Shown: positions 11,061 through 21,780 of the stretch, one piece after another | Layout: every line of letters begins with the position of its first letter | Numbering within the stretch: position 1 is the first letter of the stretch | Source of the DNA: Geotrypetes seraphini | Lineage: Eukaryota; Chordata; Amphibia; Gymnophiona; Dermophiidae | DNA: 64,000 nucleotides | Assembly (NCBI RefSeq): GCF_902459505.1 | Contig: NC_047101.1 | Location: forward strand, 13,021,168 to 13,085,167 | Reading direction: 5' to 3' | Position numbers and translations under genes: made by a program | The notes under the pieces: generated by a model | The model's database searches: none | What the model was told of the DNA's origin: nothing | What the model saw: the letters and a program-made list of their open reading frames with translations, nothing else

Positions 11061-11166
11061 AGTGTTCTAGAACCTTTTTACACCTATGGACCCCGGCGGA
11101 AATAAAATACGGTAATTATTTTGTGGACCTGCACCGGTCCGCGGACCGGCAGTTGAAGAATATTGG
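11061..11166. mobile_element. Short hAT MITE
   Basis: CAGTGTTCTAGAACC and CAGTTGAAGAATATTG are imperfect inverted ends around GGTCCGCGGACCGG. A decayed copy. Confidence 0.55.
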
Positions 11167-11173
11167 TATATAG

Positions 11174-11937
11174 CAGTGGTCTCCAACTCAAACCCTTTGC
11201 AGGGTCACATTTTGGGATTTGTAGGTACTTGAAGGGCCTCAAAAAAATAGTTAATGTCTTATTAAAGAAATGACAATTTTGCATGAGGTAAAACTCTTTA
11301 TATTTTTGGCTAAGTCTTAATAATAATATTGTCATTTATAGCTAAAGAGACATATGATCAAGAAACTGTTTTATTTTACTTTTGTGATTATGATAAACAT
11401 ACCGAGGGCCTCAAAATAGTACCTGGCGGGCCGTGAGTTTGAGACCACTGAGTTAAGGGGAACAGTTAATCTGCTGGCTGGGTTGGAGGGCAGAACAGGA
11501 CAATCAAGCCGTTGTGACATCACTGATGAGGCTGGCTCGTATTGGTGGAATGCGGCATTATGACATCACAATCTCAGCTCTGCTTCCCAAAGACAAACAG
11601 GATGTCATGGTTACAGTTAAGCCAGTGGTCTCCAACTCAACCCCTTTGCAGGGCCACATTTTGGATTTGTAGGTACAGTACTTGGAAGGCCTCAGAAAAA
11701 ATAGTTAATGTCTTATTAAAGAAATGACAATTTTGCATGAGGTAAAACTCTTTATAGTTTATAAATCTTTCCTTTTGGCTAAGTATTAATAATAATATTG
11801 TCATTTATAGCTAAAGAGACATATGATCAAGAAACTGTTTTATTTTACTTTTGTGATTATGATAAATGTACCAAGGGCCTCAAAATAGTACCTGGCGGGC
11901 CGCATGTGGCCCCCAGGCCGTGAGTTTGAGACCACTG
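11174..11937. mobile_element. Paired hAT elements with exchanged target duplications
   Basis: Copy 1 is 11174-11450 and copy 2 is 11623-11937, both direct, with CAGTGGTCTCCAACTC ends and GAGACCACTG ends. The outer 8-bp flanks match each other (GTATATAG at 11166-11173 and 11938-11945). The inner flanks match each other (AGTTAAGG at 11451-11458, AGTTAAGC at 11615-11622). The 172 bases between contain a dispersed repeat. Related single copies are at 32982 and 52905. Confidence 0.85.
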
Positions 11938-12307
11938 GTATATAGCATAACTCTTCTCATAGTCCTGCTTTGTAGACTTAAATTTGAAAGTACAGTAATT
12001 AAGGAGTTTATTACAACAAAACCAACCAAATCTCCTAGTCTACAAAATGGCTTAAAAACTCCTTTAATCTTCCCCCTCACACACCGTTCTGCTTCTTGAC
12101 TTGTTTGCGCCTATATTGCGCAGACATAGCTTCTCCACTTTGGTAAGGTCTATTGCAGGGGTGTCAAACTCAATCACATTTAGGGGCCGAAATCCAAAAC
12201 ACAGGCTAAGTCGTGGGCCAGACCCCATAATAGTACTAATTGAAACACTATTTTTTTTCATTTATTTCTCATATATAGATAAAATATAATCTTATCAACA
12301 ACACACA

Positions 12308-13136
12308 CAGTCGACTTCATCTAAATGCACGTCGGTTAAGTGCACAGTTCGGTTATCCGCACCCTACCACCACAGTCCTGGTTTTTTTTTGCATTAAAGT
12401 CAACGGACGTAAATTCCGGATATTTGAAATTTGGATAAGCACATGATAATCTTCTTATGCGCACTGATGTCACAGGTCCAACCTCTATTCTTTCGTGTTA
12501 CGTTCACTTCGGTTAAATGCAATTACGTTCTGACTGGGAACGACTAAGCTTCACAGAGCAGCTTAACCCTTTCAGGACCATAAGGATCGTAGGCCAATTT
12601 TTGTGGTTTTGACGACATTTTTATGGTAAAAAGGGCTTGCAGATGCCAAAAAAATTGATTTTTTTTTTGTGAAATATCATTATTTTTATTTTAAAAAAAT
12701 CACACTTCTGGCTTATGGACAGTGGTGGCAAGTGAATCTTCTCGTCAATCTAGCAACGACGCTAATGAATGAATGTCGGAACCAGTTTGTTTACATAAAG
12801 GCAGTATCATATGGAATCCGTACATATCAAATTTAGAACTGTAGACTATCCCAATCAAAATTTATAGGGTTTTAAAGTTATGGGACAAATATGTCCCTTG
12901 GTCCTGAAAGGGTTAAGCGCTGGGACAGCTAAGAACGTGAACGCTCCGCTTCCACTCAAGCTGCAGGGCATAGCTTTCCTGTACTTTAGGCTTCAGCAGC
13001 CCACGCACCATATTTAAACTGAGCCGGCTTAACTGCAGCCTTCCCCTCCCCCCCCCCACTCCTGTTAAGTGCACACTCCGTTTAAGCACACAAAGAGACC
13101 CGGTCCGAAGGGCGTGCACTTAAGCGGAGTCGACTG
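12308..13136. mobile_element. Tigger/pogo-like DNA transposon
   Basis: Ends CAGTCGACTTCATCTAAATG and GTGCACTTAAGCGGAGTCGACTG are inverted repeats of the Tigger 'ggttaagtgcac' style. Subterminal GTTAAGTGCAC words occur in both orientations. A TA lies just outside the right end only. A piggyBac MITE is nested inside. Confidence 0.65.
12567..12912. mobile_element. piggyBac-like MITE with TTAA duplication
   Basis: Ends CCCTTTCAGGACC and GGTCCTGAAAGGG are perfect inverted repeats flanked by TTAA at 12563-12566 and 12913-12916. CCC termini plus TTAA target are diagnostic of piggyBac. 346 bases, non-coding. Confidence 0.9.
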
Positions 13137-13314
13137 GGATAGTTAACCACAAAATTAAATTACACAAAGCACACTATATGCTTCTCAACATTTATTCCTA
13201 CCAGAACACAAAGTACTAATACACTTCCACCTCCCCATTCGCGATTTCACATATTCGCAATTTTTTGGGGAGGGGGAAAAAAAGAAAAAAAAAAACCACA
13301 GTTTAGCCTTCCCC

Positions 13315-13567
13315 CTGGCGTCCCGGCCTTACCTGGTGGTTTAGTGGGCTTTCGGGGCAGGTGCGATCTTCCTACGCTCCTGCCCCGTGTAGATCGCCAA
13401 TAGGAAATGGCTCTGGGGAGTTCCTGTCGTAGTCTCGAGAGACTATGGGAACTCACGGCAGCCATTTCCTATTGGCGATCTGCACGGGGCAGGAGCGTAG
13501 CAAGATCGCACCTGCCCCGAAAGCCCGCTAGACCACCAGGTAAGGCCGGGACGCCGGGGGGAAGGCG
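13315..13567. repeat. GC-rich near-perfect palindrome, arms about 120 bases
   Basis: The left arm (CTTCCCCCTGGCGTCCCGGC and onward) is the inverse of the right arm (through GGCCGGGACGCC). The centre is TCTCGAGAGA near 13430-13440. It could form a long hairpin. It is probably a foldback or TIR-rich transposon remnant, since flanks carry ATTCGC words in inverse. Confidence 0.8.
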
Positions 13568-13637
13568 GGAGGGAGGTGGGGGTGGGTCAGAGCCGAACCA
13601 GAAGATATTCACGGTATTTCACCATTCGCAGTCCGGC

Positions 13638-13990
13638 TCTGGGATCTTTTCCAGATAAGCCCCGCCACTAATGGAAAAAGTGGACGTGCCGAAAGTTAAG
13701 CCCCGCCACCTTTTGCCAGCGCACGCAACCTTAACCAGTGAAGTTCTCAGCACAACGGCCCCACAACGCGGCCCCACGCCCCCCCCGTCGGAGCATCCAA
13801 AAAAGATTATAAAAAAGAGGATATGAAACTTAACATTATAAAAAAATAGGATAAACTGTCAACCATTTTTAAGGACTCCGACGGGGGGGGGCGTGGGGTG
13901 GGACACATCGCGCCTCTTTTTTATAATTTTTTTTGGGGGTGGCGGGGGTTAACTTTTTGGCAGGGCTTATCTGGAAAAGATCCCGGCTCT
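13638..13990. mobile_element. Inverted-repeat DNA element
   Basis: GGATCTTTTCCAGATAAGCC and GGGCTTATCTGGAAAAGATCC are inverted ends. Further inner matches are GTTAAGCCCCGCCACC with its inverse, and CCACGCCCCCCCCGTCGGAG with its inverse. Non-coding and directly adjacent to the palindrome. Confidence 0.65.
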
Positions 13991-14335
13991 GCCCCTATCC
14001 CCCTCGAATCCTAGGATGCAAGAGTCTGCATGCAGTACAACCCCAGAGAAAAAGAAACAAAGGCATTTCTTCCAGAAGAGTGCAAAATACAGACACAGCA
14101 GATGCAAATTCTCAAAACTGCCACAATTCAAGCGCTAAATTCAAAACGAAAACCGTTCCCCCCCCCCCCTACCTTTTGTTGTCTCCCTCCACGCTGTGCT
14201 TTATCTTCGGGCCGGCTCCCCATGACGCAGCGCATAAAGCCTGCGGGCAGAGGCTCCTCGCGCGTTCCGCGCCTCATCCCGGAAGCCTTCCCTCGGCTTC
14301 CGGTTCAGGCGGCAGCGAGGCAAAGGAAGCCGGCC

Positions 14336-15029
14336 CGCGCGTGCGGTTAAAGAACCCAGGTCTACAGTATGGAGGTTGGATGGGAATTGCTCGGCTGGAC
14401 AGTGATTCTCATGTTACACCAAGCCAGTAGAAAGATTACATTTAACCTACAAATCCCTGCTTAGAAATTGAGAAAACCACATGCTGGCAAACACAGTATT
14501 ATTTTCTGAGCATCCTGTTAAAAGTCACAGACATATTCCTATGTTCTTATCTGCTATTAAATATTCTTCTTATAGGGAGAGAGAGGTTCACTACAGTGCT
14601 ATAGCTCTGTTAAGAATATCCCTAGTTTATTTAATTCCTCTGTGCTTGGATTCCATTATGATTTCTAAACTGAGCTGAATTTCAGAAAGGCATATACCAT
14701 GAGCAGTCCTGATCCATCCAGTTCCCAGGCCTTGCTTACCTCCGTTACATCTATGATCTCACTGTTCCTGCTGATGGCATTCTACCATAGCTTCCCCCTT
14801 CCCACACATCCATAATTTTATGTTGCTTAGTTACAAAGGCATTAGGGCTCAACTTTTTAAATTCAGAAAGTAGAAATGTGCCCAGATAATGTGGCACGGT
14901 TCACTGCCTGCACTGCTTTTCCTCTGGCAGGTCATAAAAAGTGTCGTGAAGAATTACGGTGGATCTGGTGCATGACCGGGCCTTTATCTATTCGAGCTAG
15001 CTGACCCAGAAGGATATACAGAAATGGAA
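14336..15029. other. Unclassified intergenic DNA
   Basis: No repeat ends or coding exons recognised. 14530-14550 has the LINE-tail word TTCCTATGTTCTTATCTG. Confidence 0.3.
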
Positions 15030-15385
15030 AAGCATTCCAGTCGCGCACGCTTGCTAGGGATCTTCATCTTGAATAAGAGACAGCTCAGGGGTGATATGAT
15101 AGAGGACTATAAACTAATGAGTGGAGTGGAAAGGGTAGATGTGAATCGCTTGTTTACTCTTTCCAAAAATACTAGGTCCAGGGGACATGCGATGAAGCTA
15201 CTAAGTAGTAGATTTAAAACAAACCAGATAAAATATTTCTTCACACACGTGTAATTAAACTCTGGAATTTATTGCCAGAAAATGTGTGAAATCAGTTAGC
15301 TTAGCAGGGTTTTAAAAAGGTTTGGATAACTTCCTAAAAGAGAAGTGGACCTTTGGTCTGTCCCAGTATGACAATTTTGTTCTTA
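15030..15385 (+). mobile_element. CR1 LINE fragment
   Basis: The frame reads [20 protein letters not shown] and [14 protein letters not shown], the CR1 C-terminal region. Later codons (after 15254) need a frame change. An old copy. Confidence 0.75.
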
Positions 15386-15859
15386 TTTTATATCTTATCC
15401 TTAAAGACAATTCCATAGTTATGGCAATATAGAGATTCCGTATGTATTTTGCATAGCAGCACTGAACCATTTTTCTTCAAATATACTGAGTCAAGTTTGA
15501 ATTTAACTATACACGAAGGGCAGGCTAATACGGTATGACTGCATTCCAGATGGAATTCTAGCTTGGACAGGGTAGTATCAGGCCCCCAAATCTTCCATAA
15601 TACACTTTAGAATTAAAACTTTAATTTTTCTAGCCAACTCAGATTTCTCAGGCTTGATATGGTTTCAGTTTTCAATGGCTCAGCTCAAGTTTCCTTGGAA
15701 AAAGACGTCCATTATTTATTTATATTTATAACCCTCTCTATCTAAGTAGTTCTAGACAATTTGCAAAATAACACACAGAATCAAATGAAGGACAATAGAT
15801 AATAGAATTAAATTAATATGCGCATAAGAAATAAACCAAAATAAACTTCAAAATATTTA
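15386..15859. other. Unclassified with LINE-tail words
   Basis: 15707-15790 (TTATAACCCTCTCTATCTAAG) resembles a LINE/SINE tail in inverse. Otherwise AT-rich. Confidence 0.3.
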
Positions 15860-16880
15860 AAAGAATAGTAACATAGTAGATGACGGCAGATAAAGACCTG
15901 AATGGTCCATCCAGTCTGCCCAACCTGATTCAATTTTAATTTTTTCTTCTTAGCTATTTCTAGGCAAGAATCCAAAGCTTTACCCGGTACTGTGCTTGGG
16001 GTCCAACTGCCGAAATCTCTGTTAAGACTTACTCCAGCCAATCTACACCCTCCCCAGCCCATCCTCCACCAAACAGCCACATACAGACACAGACCGTGCA
16101 AGTCTGCCCAGTACTGGCCTTAGTTCAATATTTAATATTATTTTCTGATTCTAAATCCTCTGTGTTCATCCCAAGCTTCTTTGAACTCAGTCACAGTTTT
16201 ACTCTCCACCACCTCTCTCAGGAGCACATTCCAGGCATCCACTACCCTCTCCGTAAGTAGAATTTCCTAATATTGCCCCTGAATCTACCACCCCTCAACC
16301 TCAAATTATGTCCTCTGGTTTTACCATTTTCCTTTCTCTGGAAAAGATTTTGTTCTACGTTAATACCCATCAAGTATTTGAACGTCTGAATCATATCTCC
16401 CCTGTCTCTCCTTTCCTCTAGGGTATACATATTCAGGGCTTCCAGTCTCTCCTCATATGTCTTCTGGTGCAAGCCTCCTATCATTTTCATCGCCCTCCTC
16501 TGGACCACCTAAAGTCTTCTTACGTCCTTCGCCAGATACGGTCTCCAAAACTGAACACAATACTCCAAGTGGGGCCTTACCAATGACCTGTACAGGGGCA
16601 TCAACACCTTCTTCCTTCTACTGACTATTTCTCTCTTTATACAGCCCAGCATCCTTCTGGCAGCAGCCACTGCCTTGTCACACTGTTTTTTCACCTTTAG
16701 ATCTTCGGACACTATCACCCTAAGGTCCCTCGCCCCATCCGTACATATCAGCTTCTCTCCTCCCAACATATATGGTTCCTTCCTATTATTAATCCCCCAA
16801 ATGCATTACTCTGCATTTCTTTGCATTGAATTTTAGTTGCCAAGCATTAGACCATTCCTCTAAAACACCTGACCAAACAT
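15860..16880 (-). mobile_element. CR1 LINE 3' end
   Basis: Starts with the CR1 tail GTAACATAGTAGATGACGGC. Minus frames encode MPLYRSLVRPHLEYCVQFW, AMKMIGGLHQKTYEERLEAL and ERRDRGDMIQTFKYLM. An in-frame stop lies between two ~87-codon segments at 16509. It continues upstream to the palm-distal region (ICTDGARDLRVIVSEDLK). Confidence 0.88.
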
Positions 16881-17589
16881 TTCTGTATATGCAAAAAAAA
16901 AGAGGTCAATGCAAAAAAGTCATACTAGATAAGTCCTGGTGGTAATGTATTCCACAAAAGAGGAATTCAAAATGGCTCTGATTTCACAGCATTCTCAACC
17001 AGTGAGTTAGCAGTTTCTACATTGAAGCTTGTGGCTTTTGTAAAATTCTGGAATCTCTTGTGGCACACCCAAAATGTCTTCAGGTCATACCACTGTGTTG
17101 TGGCACACAGTTTGAAAGCCACTGCTCTAGAAAAATGATTGTGTCTCCATCACACTCATTCTCGAGCCTCCAAATTAGATGGTGATCCATTGGGGCCACA
17201 CGATGCTGTTCAGATGACGTTTCCAAGTATACACAGACCTTACCCTTCCGTTTACTCGTCCAAAAATACATGTAAACAAAAGTAATATAAAGAGAAATGT
17301 AAAGGTAAAGTTGGATGATGTGCCTTGGAGTTCATCTGTCAGCCATCTTGCATCATCTTCTTCCAATTAGAGTAATTCGGGGCTAATTTGCAAACTTAAT
17401 AATTCCTTCCCTTTCTCAAACTGGAAGCCAGATCATTTTTATTCATACAGAAAATGTGTATATGTGCGTCTGGTTTTGGCACCTTTTTAAAGGATGCAGA
17501 GACTTGGAGAACGCCATCATTAGGGCTATGATACAATCTTAAAGCTCCAATTTTCATCTTAGACATGGTTTCATCATTGGAGGAGTTTT
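16881..17589. other. Unclassified, with a hAT fragment
   Basis: 17030-17131 contains TGTGTTGTGGCACACAGTTT and ends GCCACTGCT, a hAT terminus in inverse. 17150-17400 shows no recognisable feature. Confidence 0.35.
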
Positions 17590-17604
17590 CATTTATTGAT
17601 TTGT

Positions 17605-17657
17605 GGACGGCCCCTGATGCAGGCATATCTCTCCGAAACACAGCTTGTGTCAGGTCC
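17605..17657 (+). ncRNA. Hammerhead-ribozyme-like motif in a Penelope-like tail
   Basis: CCTGATGCAGGC, then CCGAAACACAGCTTGTGTC. Read as a hammerhead: core CTGATG, GAA(A), stem III ACACA/TGTGT fully paired with a GCT loop, scissile C at 17651, then AGGTCC for stem I. Stem I is imperfect (an insertion on its 5' side). One extra base sits between the core and stem II. Activity is doubtful. Confidence 0.45.
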
Positions 17658-17699
17658 TGCAATAAAACCTCTTCTGATTGTCCCTAATTCTTAAGGCCC

Positions 17700-18239
17700 T
17701 TGGTGTTTCTACTAGAACTTGTGCTCAATGGAATCAGCGCGTGCAACTTCTTGAATAATGAATACAGGCAGTTGCACATGTAATTGCTAATTGGCGCTAA
17801 TTAGCATCAAATAGCCCACATTTAAGCCAATAATTTAATAGCCAGTTATTACATTAAGTTGTGCATTACCTACCTTTATTCTATCAGTTGTGTGTTGAAA
17901 TTTGTGTGGTAGACATAAAGGGGTCTTAAGGTGCTCTAACTGATTTAATGCGCGCTAATGATTAGCATGCTAAATCAGATAGCACATCTTTTTAAAAGGA
18001 CCCCAAATTTGGGCACCCAAGGTTGTAGAATTCAGGGCAGAAGCACCTAAGGGTCTCTATAAAATGTGCTTAATGGAGGCAATCATCAACCTAGAAGACT
18101 TGACTTACCATCATGGAGGGTCACCTGGATTAATTGGACCGGGTGACACCTATATATCTTCACAAAATATCAGAACAAATCCTGCAGAAGTAACTTAGGT
18201 TAAACGTGCAGATATTACAATCTGTTCCTTGCCATTTTT
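17700..18239. other. Unclassified, with a decayed MITE
   Basis: 17916-18003 starts AAAGGGGTCTTAAGGTGC, ends AAAAGGACCCC and has GCGCGCTAATG inside, a diverged relative of the GGGCTCCTTTTAC MITEs. Confidence 0.4.
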
Positions 18240-19140
18240 TAATCATTTTAGCTCATTTTACATTATTCTAGACTATTTATATTTTGTTCCCCTTCCTTTT
18301 GTTTTGGTCCCTCTCCCCCTCTTTCTCTTTATACAAATTATATTTCTGCCCTTCTCCACCTTGTATCGGTAAGTTAATGTTTGTCAGTGTGTTTGATTGT
18401 TTGTAATTTGTTTTTAATGTACGTTCTTATTATACTTTGTTTTTATATTATGTAAAACCGCTTTGAATTTTTAATAAGGCGGTTATGTCACATATTTAAA
18501 GAACAGCAACAATACACTCCGGATATGCCAAAAAAATCCTAAAATAGAGAAAACAAAAAAGGCAACCGAGTCACATCAAGGTTTGTGTGAGGGACGCTCA
18601 GGACGCCAAAATTGGCTCACACCTTACAAACCAAAATAGGAAAATATATATAATGGACGATATATAATTATATGTAATGTAATGTAATGTAATTTATTTC
18701 TTATATACCGCTACATCCGTTAGGTTCTAAGCGGTTTACAGAAAATATACATTAAGATTAGAAATAAGAAAGGTACTTGAAAAATTCCCTTACTGTCCCG
18801 AAGGCTCACAATCTAACTAAAGTACCTGGAGGGTAATAGAGAAGTGAAAAGTAGAGTTAGAGGAAAAATAAAAATAAAATAAACATTATATTATGTTATA
18901 GGGTGCTCTCAGTGTGAACCCTCAGTGATAGGAGCGCAACTCCGACACTTCACCTCTGGGTCAAGGCGGTAAGCCTCCACCCACACACCATCATCGAGCA
19001 CCCCATTATATATATTTTCCTATTTTGGTTTGTAAGGTGTGAGCCAATTTTGGCGTCCTGAGCGTCCCTCACACAAACCTTGATGTGACTCGGTTGCCTT
19101 TTTTGTTTTCTCTACATATTTAAAGAAACCTGAAACCTGC
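18240..19140 (+). mobile_element. LINE 3' UTR tail, interrupted
   Basis: CCCTCTCCCCCTCTTTCTC onward to TAAAACCGCTTTGAATTTTT and GGCGGTTATGTC is a LINE 3' end. It resumes after a 610-bp insert at ACATATTTAAAGAAACC. Confidence 0.6.
18504..19113. mobile_element. Insert with long inverted arms and 14-bp target duplication
   Basis: The insert is flanked by ACATATTTAAAGAA at 18490-18503 and 19114-19127. Arms of about 110 bases (18545-18656 and 19002-19113) are inverted copies, each containing GGACGCTCAGGACGCCAAAA or its inverse. The middle holds a LINE-tail repeat (18679-18835). Target duplication of this length implies retrotransposition, and inverted arms are known for Penelope-like insertions. 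Family not certain. Confidence 0.6.
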
Positions 19141-19489
19141 TTAAAAGCAGGAATGCACTATTGTGACACCATCAGCAATTCACCTCATGCTTCCCTATCG
19201 TACAGGCATTAGGACCTCATGCACCATCCATATTTTATAGAAGTCCAATCATGTGCATGAATCAGTTTTATGCACATGAAAATGGTTCACAAAATTATTC
19301 ATATGAAATTTAAAAAAAAGAAGTATTTTCCACTAGGGTTTCTGGAAAGCACACCATCCATGCTAAAATACAGAATTATAGTGTAACCTCAAAGCTCCCA
19401 GTCCAACAATATTGATATCGGGTGTATGGTCCTACATAGAGTCGCATATACTGTCACTGGTTTTCTCAATAAAACATGGAAAAAAAGAA

Positions 19490-20090
19490 CCTGGAGTACT
19501 GTGTCCAGTACTGATCGCTGTACCTCAAGAAGGACATGGCGGTACTTGAGAGAGTCCAGAGAAGAGCAACTAAGCTAATAAAGGGTATGGGGGACCTCTC
19601 ATATACTGACAGACTGAAAAAGCTGGGGCTTTTCTCGTTGGAAAAGCGACGACTTAGAGGAGACATGATAGAAACCTTCAAGATTATGAAGGGCATAGAA
19701 AAAGTGGACAGGGACAGATTTTCCAAACTATGGGGAACCACAAGTACAAGGGGGCACTCAGAGAAATTGAGAGGGGAAAGGTTTAGAACAAACGCCAGGA
19801 AGTTCTTTTTCACCCAGAGGGTGGTGGATACATGGAACGCGCTACCGGAGGATGTGATAAGCAGAAGCACGCTACAGGGCTTCAAAGAAGGTCTGGACAG
19901 GTACCTGGAGGACAAAGGGATTGAGGGGTACAGATAAGAGTAGAAGGATAGGATTAGAGGTAATTTGTAAAATTAGTCAGAGACCACTGTTCAGGCAGTG
20001 GGCCTGATGGGCCGCCGCGAGAGCGGACCGCTGGGTGAGATGGACCTCTGGTCTGCCTCAGCGGAGGCAACTTCTTATGTTCTTACTTCT
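19490..20090 (+). mobile_element. CR1 LINE 3' end with long open frame
   Basis: A frame of about 130 codons: [58 protein letters not shown] and FFTQRVVDTWNALPEDVI. The tail ends ACTTCTTATGTTCTTACT. The family is the same as 48467-50036, but this copy is short and better preserved. Confidence 0.9.
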
Positions 20091-20278
20091 TCTTAACAGT
20101 GGTGAAAAACTCCCTAAAATGGAGAAAAATGTTACATTATATAATAAAATTAGTGGATGTGTTAACAAGAAACCCTTTTTGATTTTTGTTTTTCATAAAA
20201 TTACTCTGCGTGTGCTACTGTTGAGTCATGGATGAAATACCCTCCTGGCAGTAGTAATATAGGCAAAAACTATGTACA

Positions 20279-20553
20279 TTCTAGAAAGAAACCGGACACG
20301 GGCTGTGTTTCGGTGTGTCTGCCTACATCAGGGGTCCAACACCATCCGAATGTACAGTATATGCATAAGTAAAATCTGGTCGACTAATATGAATAAGAGC
20401 ATTAGAAAAGGCACAACACAAGTTACGCCGAAGGTGCTCAGAAAACGTGGCTACCGGTCGCAAATCAGCAATATGTTACTTTTGTGTTGGACCCCCAGAT
20501 GCAGGCAGATATGACAAAACACAGCCCGTGCCAGGCCTCTTTCTAGAATGTAA
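20279..20553. mobile_element. Penelope-like insert with inverted arms and ribozyme-like motifs
   Basis: Arms CTAGAAAGAAACCGGACACG and its partial inverse near CTTTCTAG face each other. The left arm (20340-20290, minus) reads GGACCCCTGATGTAGGC then CCGAAACACAGCCCGTGTC. The right arm (plus, 20487-20535) has the same plan with a decayed core. Flanks share about 8 bases (ATGTACAT). Confidence 0.5.
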
Positions 20554-20580
20554 TGTACATATTGGATTTTTAATAAATAC

Positions 20581-20731
20581 AGGACCCCTTTTACAAAGCT
20601 GTGGTGATGGCGGTGCTGCTGTAAATGCACCGAAACCCTTTATTAAGAGATCAGACTGCACAGGTGGCCCTCGAGGGGAGAAATCCTGGCCTAGCGCCTA
20701 ACCCTCGGTAAGCCTGGTTCTAAGAGAGAGG
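20581..20731. mobile_element. Decayed MITE half
   Basis: GGACCCCTTTTACAAAGCTG is one end of the GGGCTCCTTTTAC family. The far end is not recognisable. Confidence 0.35.
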
Positions 20732-20739
20732 TTGTAGAG

Positions 20740-20940
20740 CAGGGGTGTCCAACCTGCGGCCCCGTGAAGTATTTTGGGCGGCCACGGTCGAGGGCGATGC
20801 ACTGTTTTCCTCTGCTGCCCCCTGGTGTTTACCGTTGTGCCGGCTCCCTCCTCTGTCTTGCTGCAGCGTTTGCACGGCCCCAGAAACATTTATTTCGGCC
20901 AATATGCGGCCCAGGGAAACCAAAAGGTTGGACATCCCTG
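20740..20940. mobile_element. hAT MITE with perfect 8-bp duplication
   Basis: Ends CAGGGGTGTCCAACCTGC and GGTTGGACATCCCTG, flanked by TTGTAGAG at 20732-20739 and 20941-20948. 201 bases, non-coding. Confidence 0.92.
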
Positions 20941-20948
20941 TTGTAGAG

Positions 20949-21780
20949 GCTCACAACAACCTGTGAACTACAGTCTGGGAAAGGTACACTTGGGTTTCAG
21001 TAGGTTATATCATTGTATTTCTCTTTCTTAGCTAAGCAAAATCAGTTAGGCAATAGTGTAGCCTTTAGAGTCTCTGTTAGGGTTTAATACAAAACAGTGT
21101 TTTAGCCTAAATTAGTGTTTTAGATCACATTTCAGGGCATAATATCAGATTAGGACGACAATTCCTATGGTCTTTGGTACATTTACCATGGTAGCATCGC
21201 TACTGTAGCTTTACCGTATGTATTCTAGGAAACCAAGTTCTGGCTTAGGAATGTTCCTTCCCTCCTCAAATTTCCAAGACCTTTTAATCTTTTGGCAACT
21301 CTGTAAACCTCAAATCTTCCCATTCTCCTTCCTTGTCTATTTCAATGAGTTTGGCCTTGCAGCTTGCTTTTGCCAGCAGGCTGTGCATAAGCTTGAAATT
21401 GATCCCTCTAAAAAATTAATATCATGGGTTTTCCACTTACATTTTCCGCTTTTGTCCTTATTTCAATGCTGTCAGCTCTGGTTACCACTGCCCAAATGAT
21501 CTATGACACGTAGGTCCTTCACAGTCCCCTGGAGTTGGCGCTGTGTCTGGGAGGGAACTAATGTTCTCTCGGAAAATGCCAGGTCGCAAATCTTACAGAT
21601 TAAAACTTTTAATTTAAAAGTTATTTTCCCCATCCAGCAGAACACAGCAGGTGGCCCAGTGCGTAATTTGTGATCTGACAAGGGTAAGGAGCTCCTGGGC
21701 GGTCCAATGAATAATCAGTAATCCAACAAGAGGCAGACTGAAGAGATTCCTGCTATGGAGTGAGTTCCAAGTGTCTTAAT
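20949..21780. other. Unclassified intergenic DNA
   Basis: No repeat boundaries or coding exons recognised in this stretch. Confidence 0.3.

Larger units (their letters stand above)
12156..14335. mobile_element. Long hAT-family element, interrupted by nested insertions
   Basis: Begins CAGGGGTGTCAAACTCAATC. Parts at 13138-13235 and 14005-14335 align in order with the related copy at 47646-48110 (AAGCACACTATATGCTT, AAAGAAACAAAGGCATTTC, CGGGCCGGCTCCCCATGA). Two blocks are inserted: 12308-13136 and about 13236-14000. No transposase frame is evident. Confidence 0.6.

Noticed and set aside
11520-11535. CTGATGAGG as a hammerhead core in the dispersed repeat
   Set aside because: No GAAA or paired stems follow at the required spacing in any copy of this repeat.
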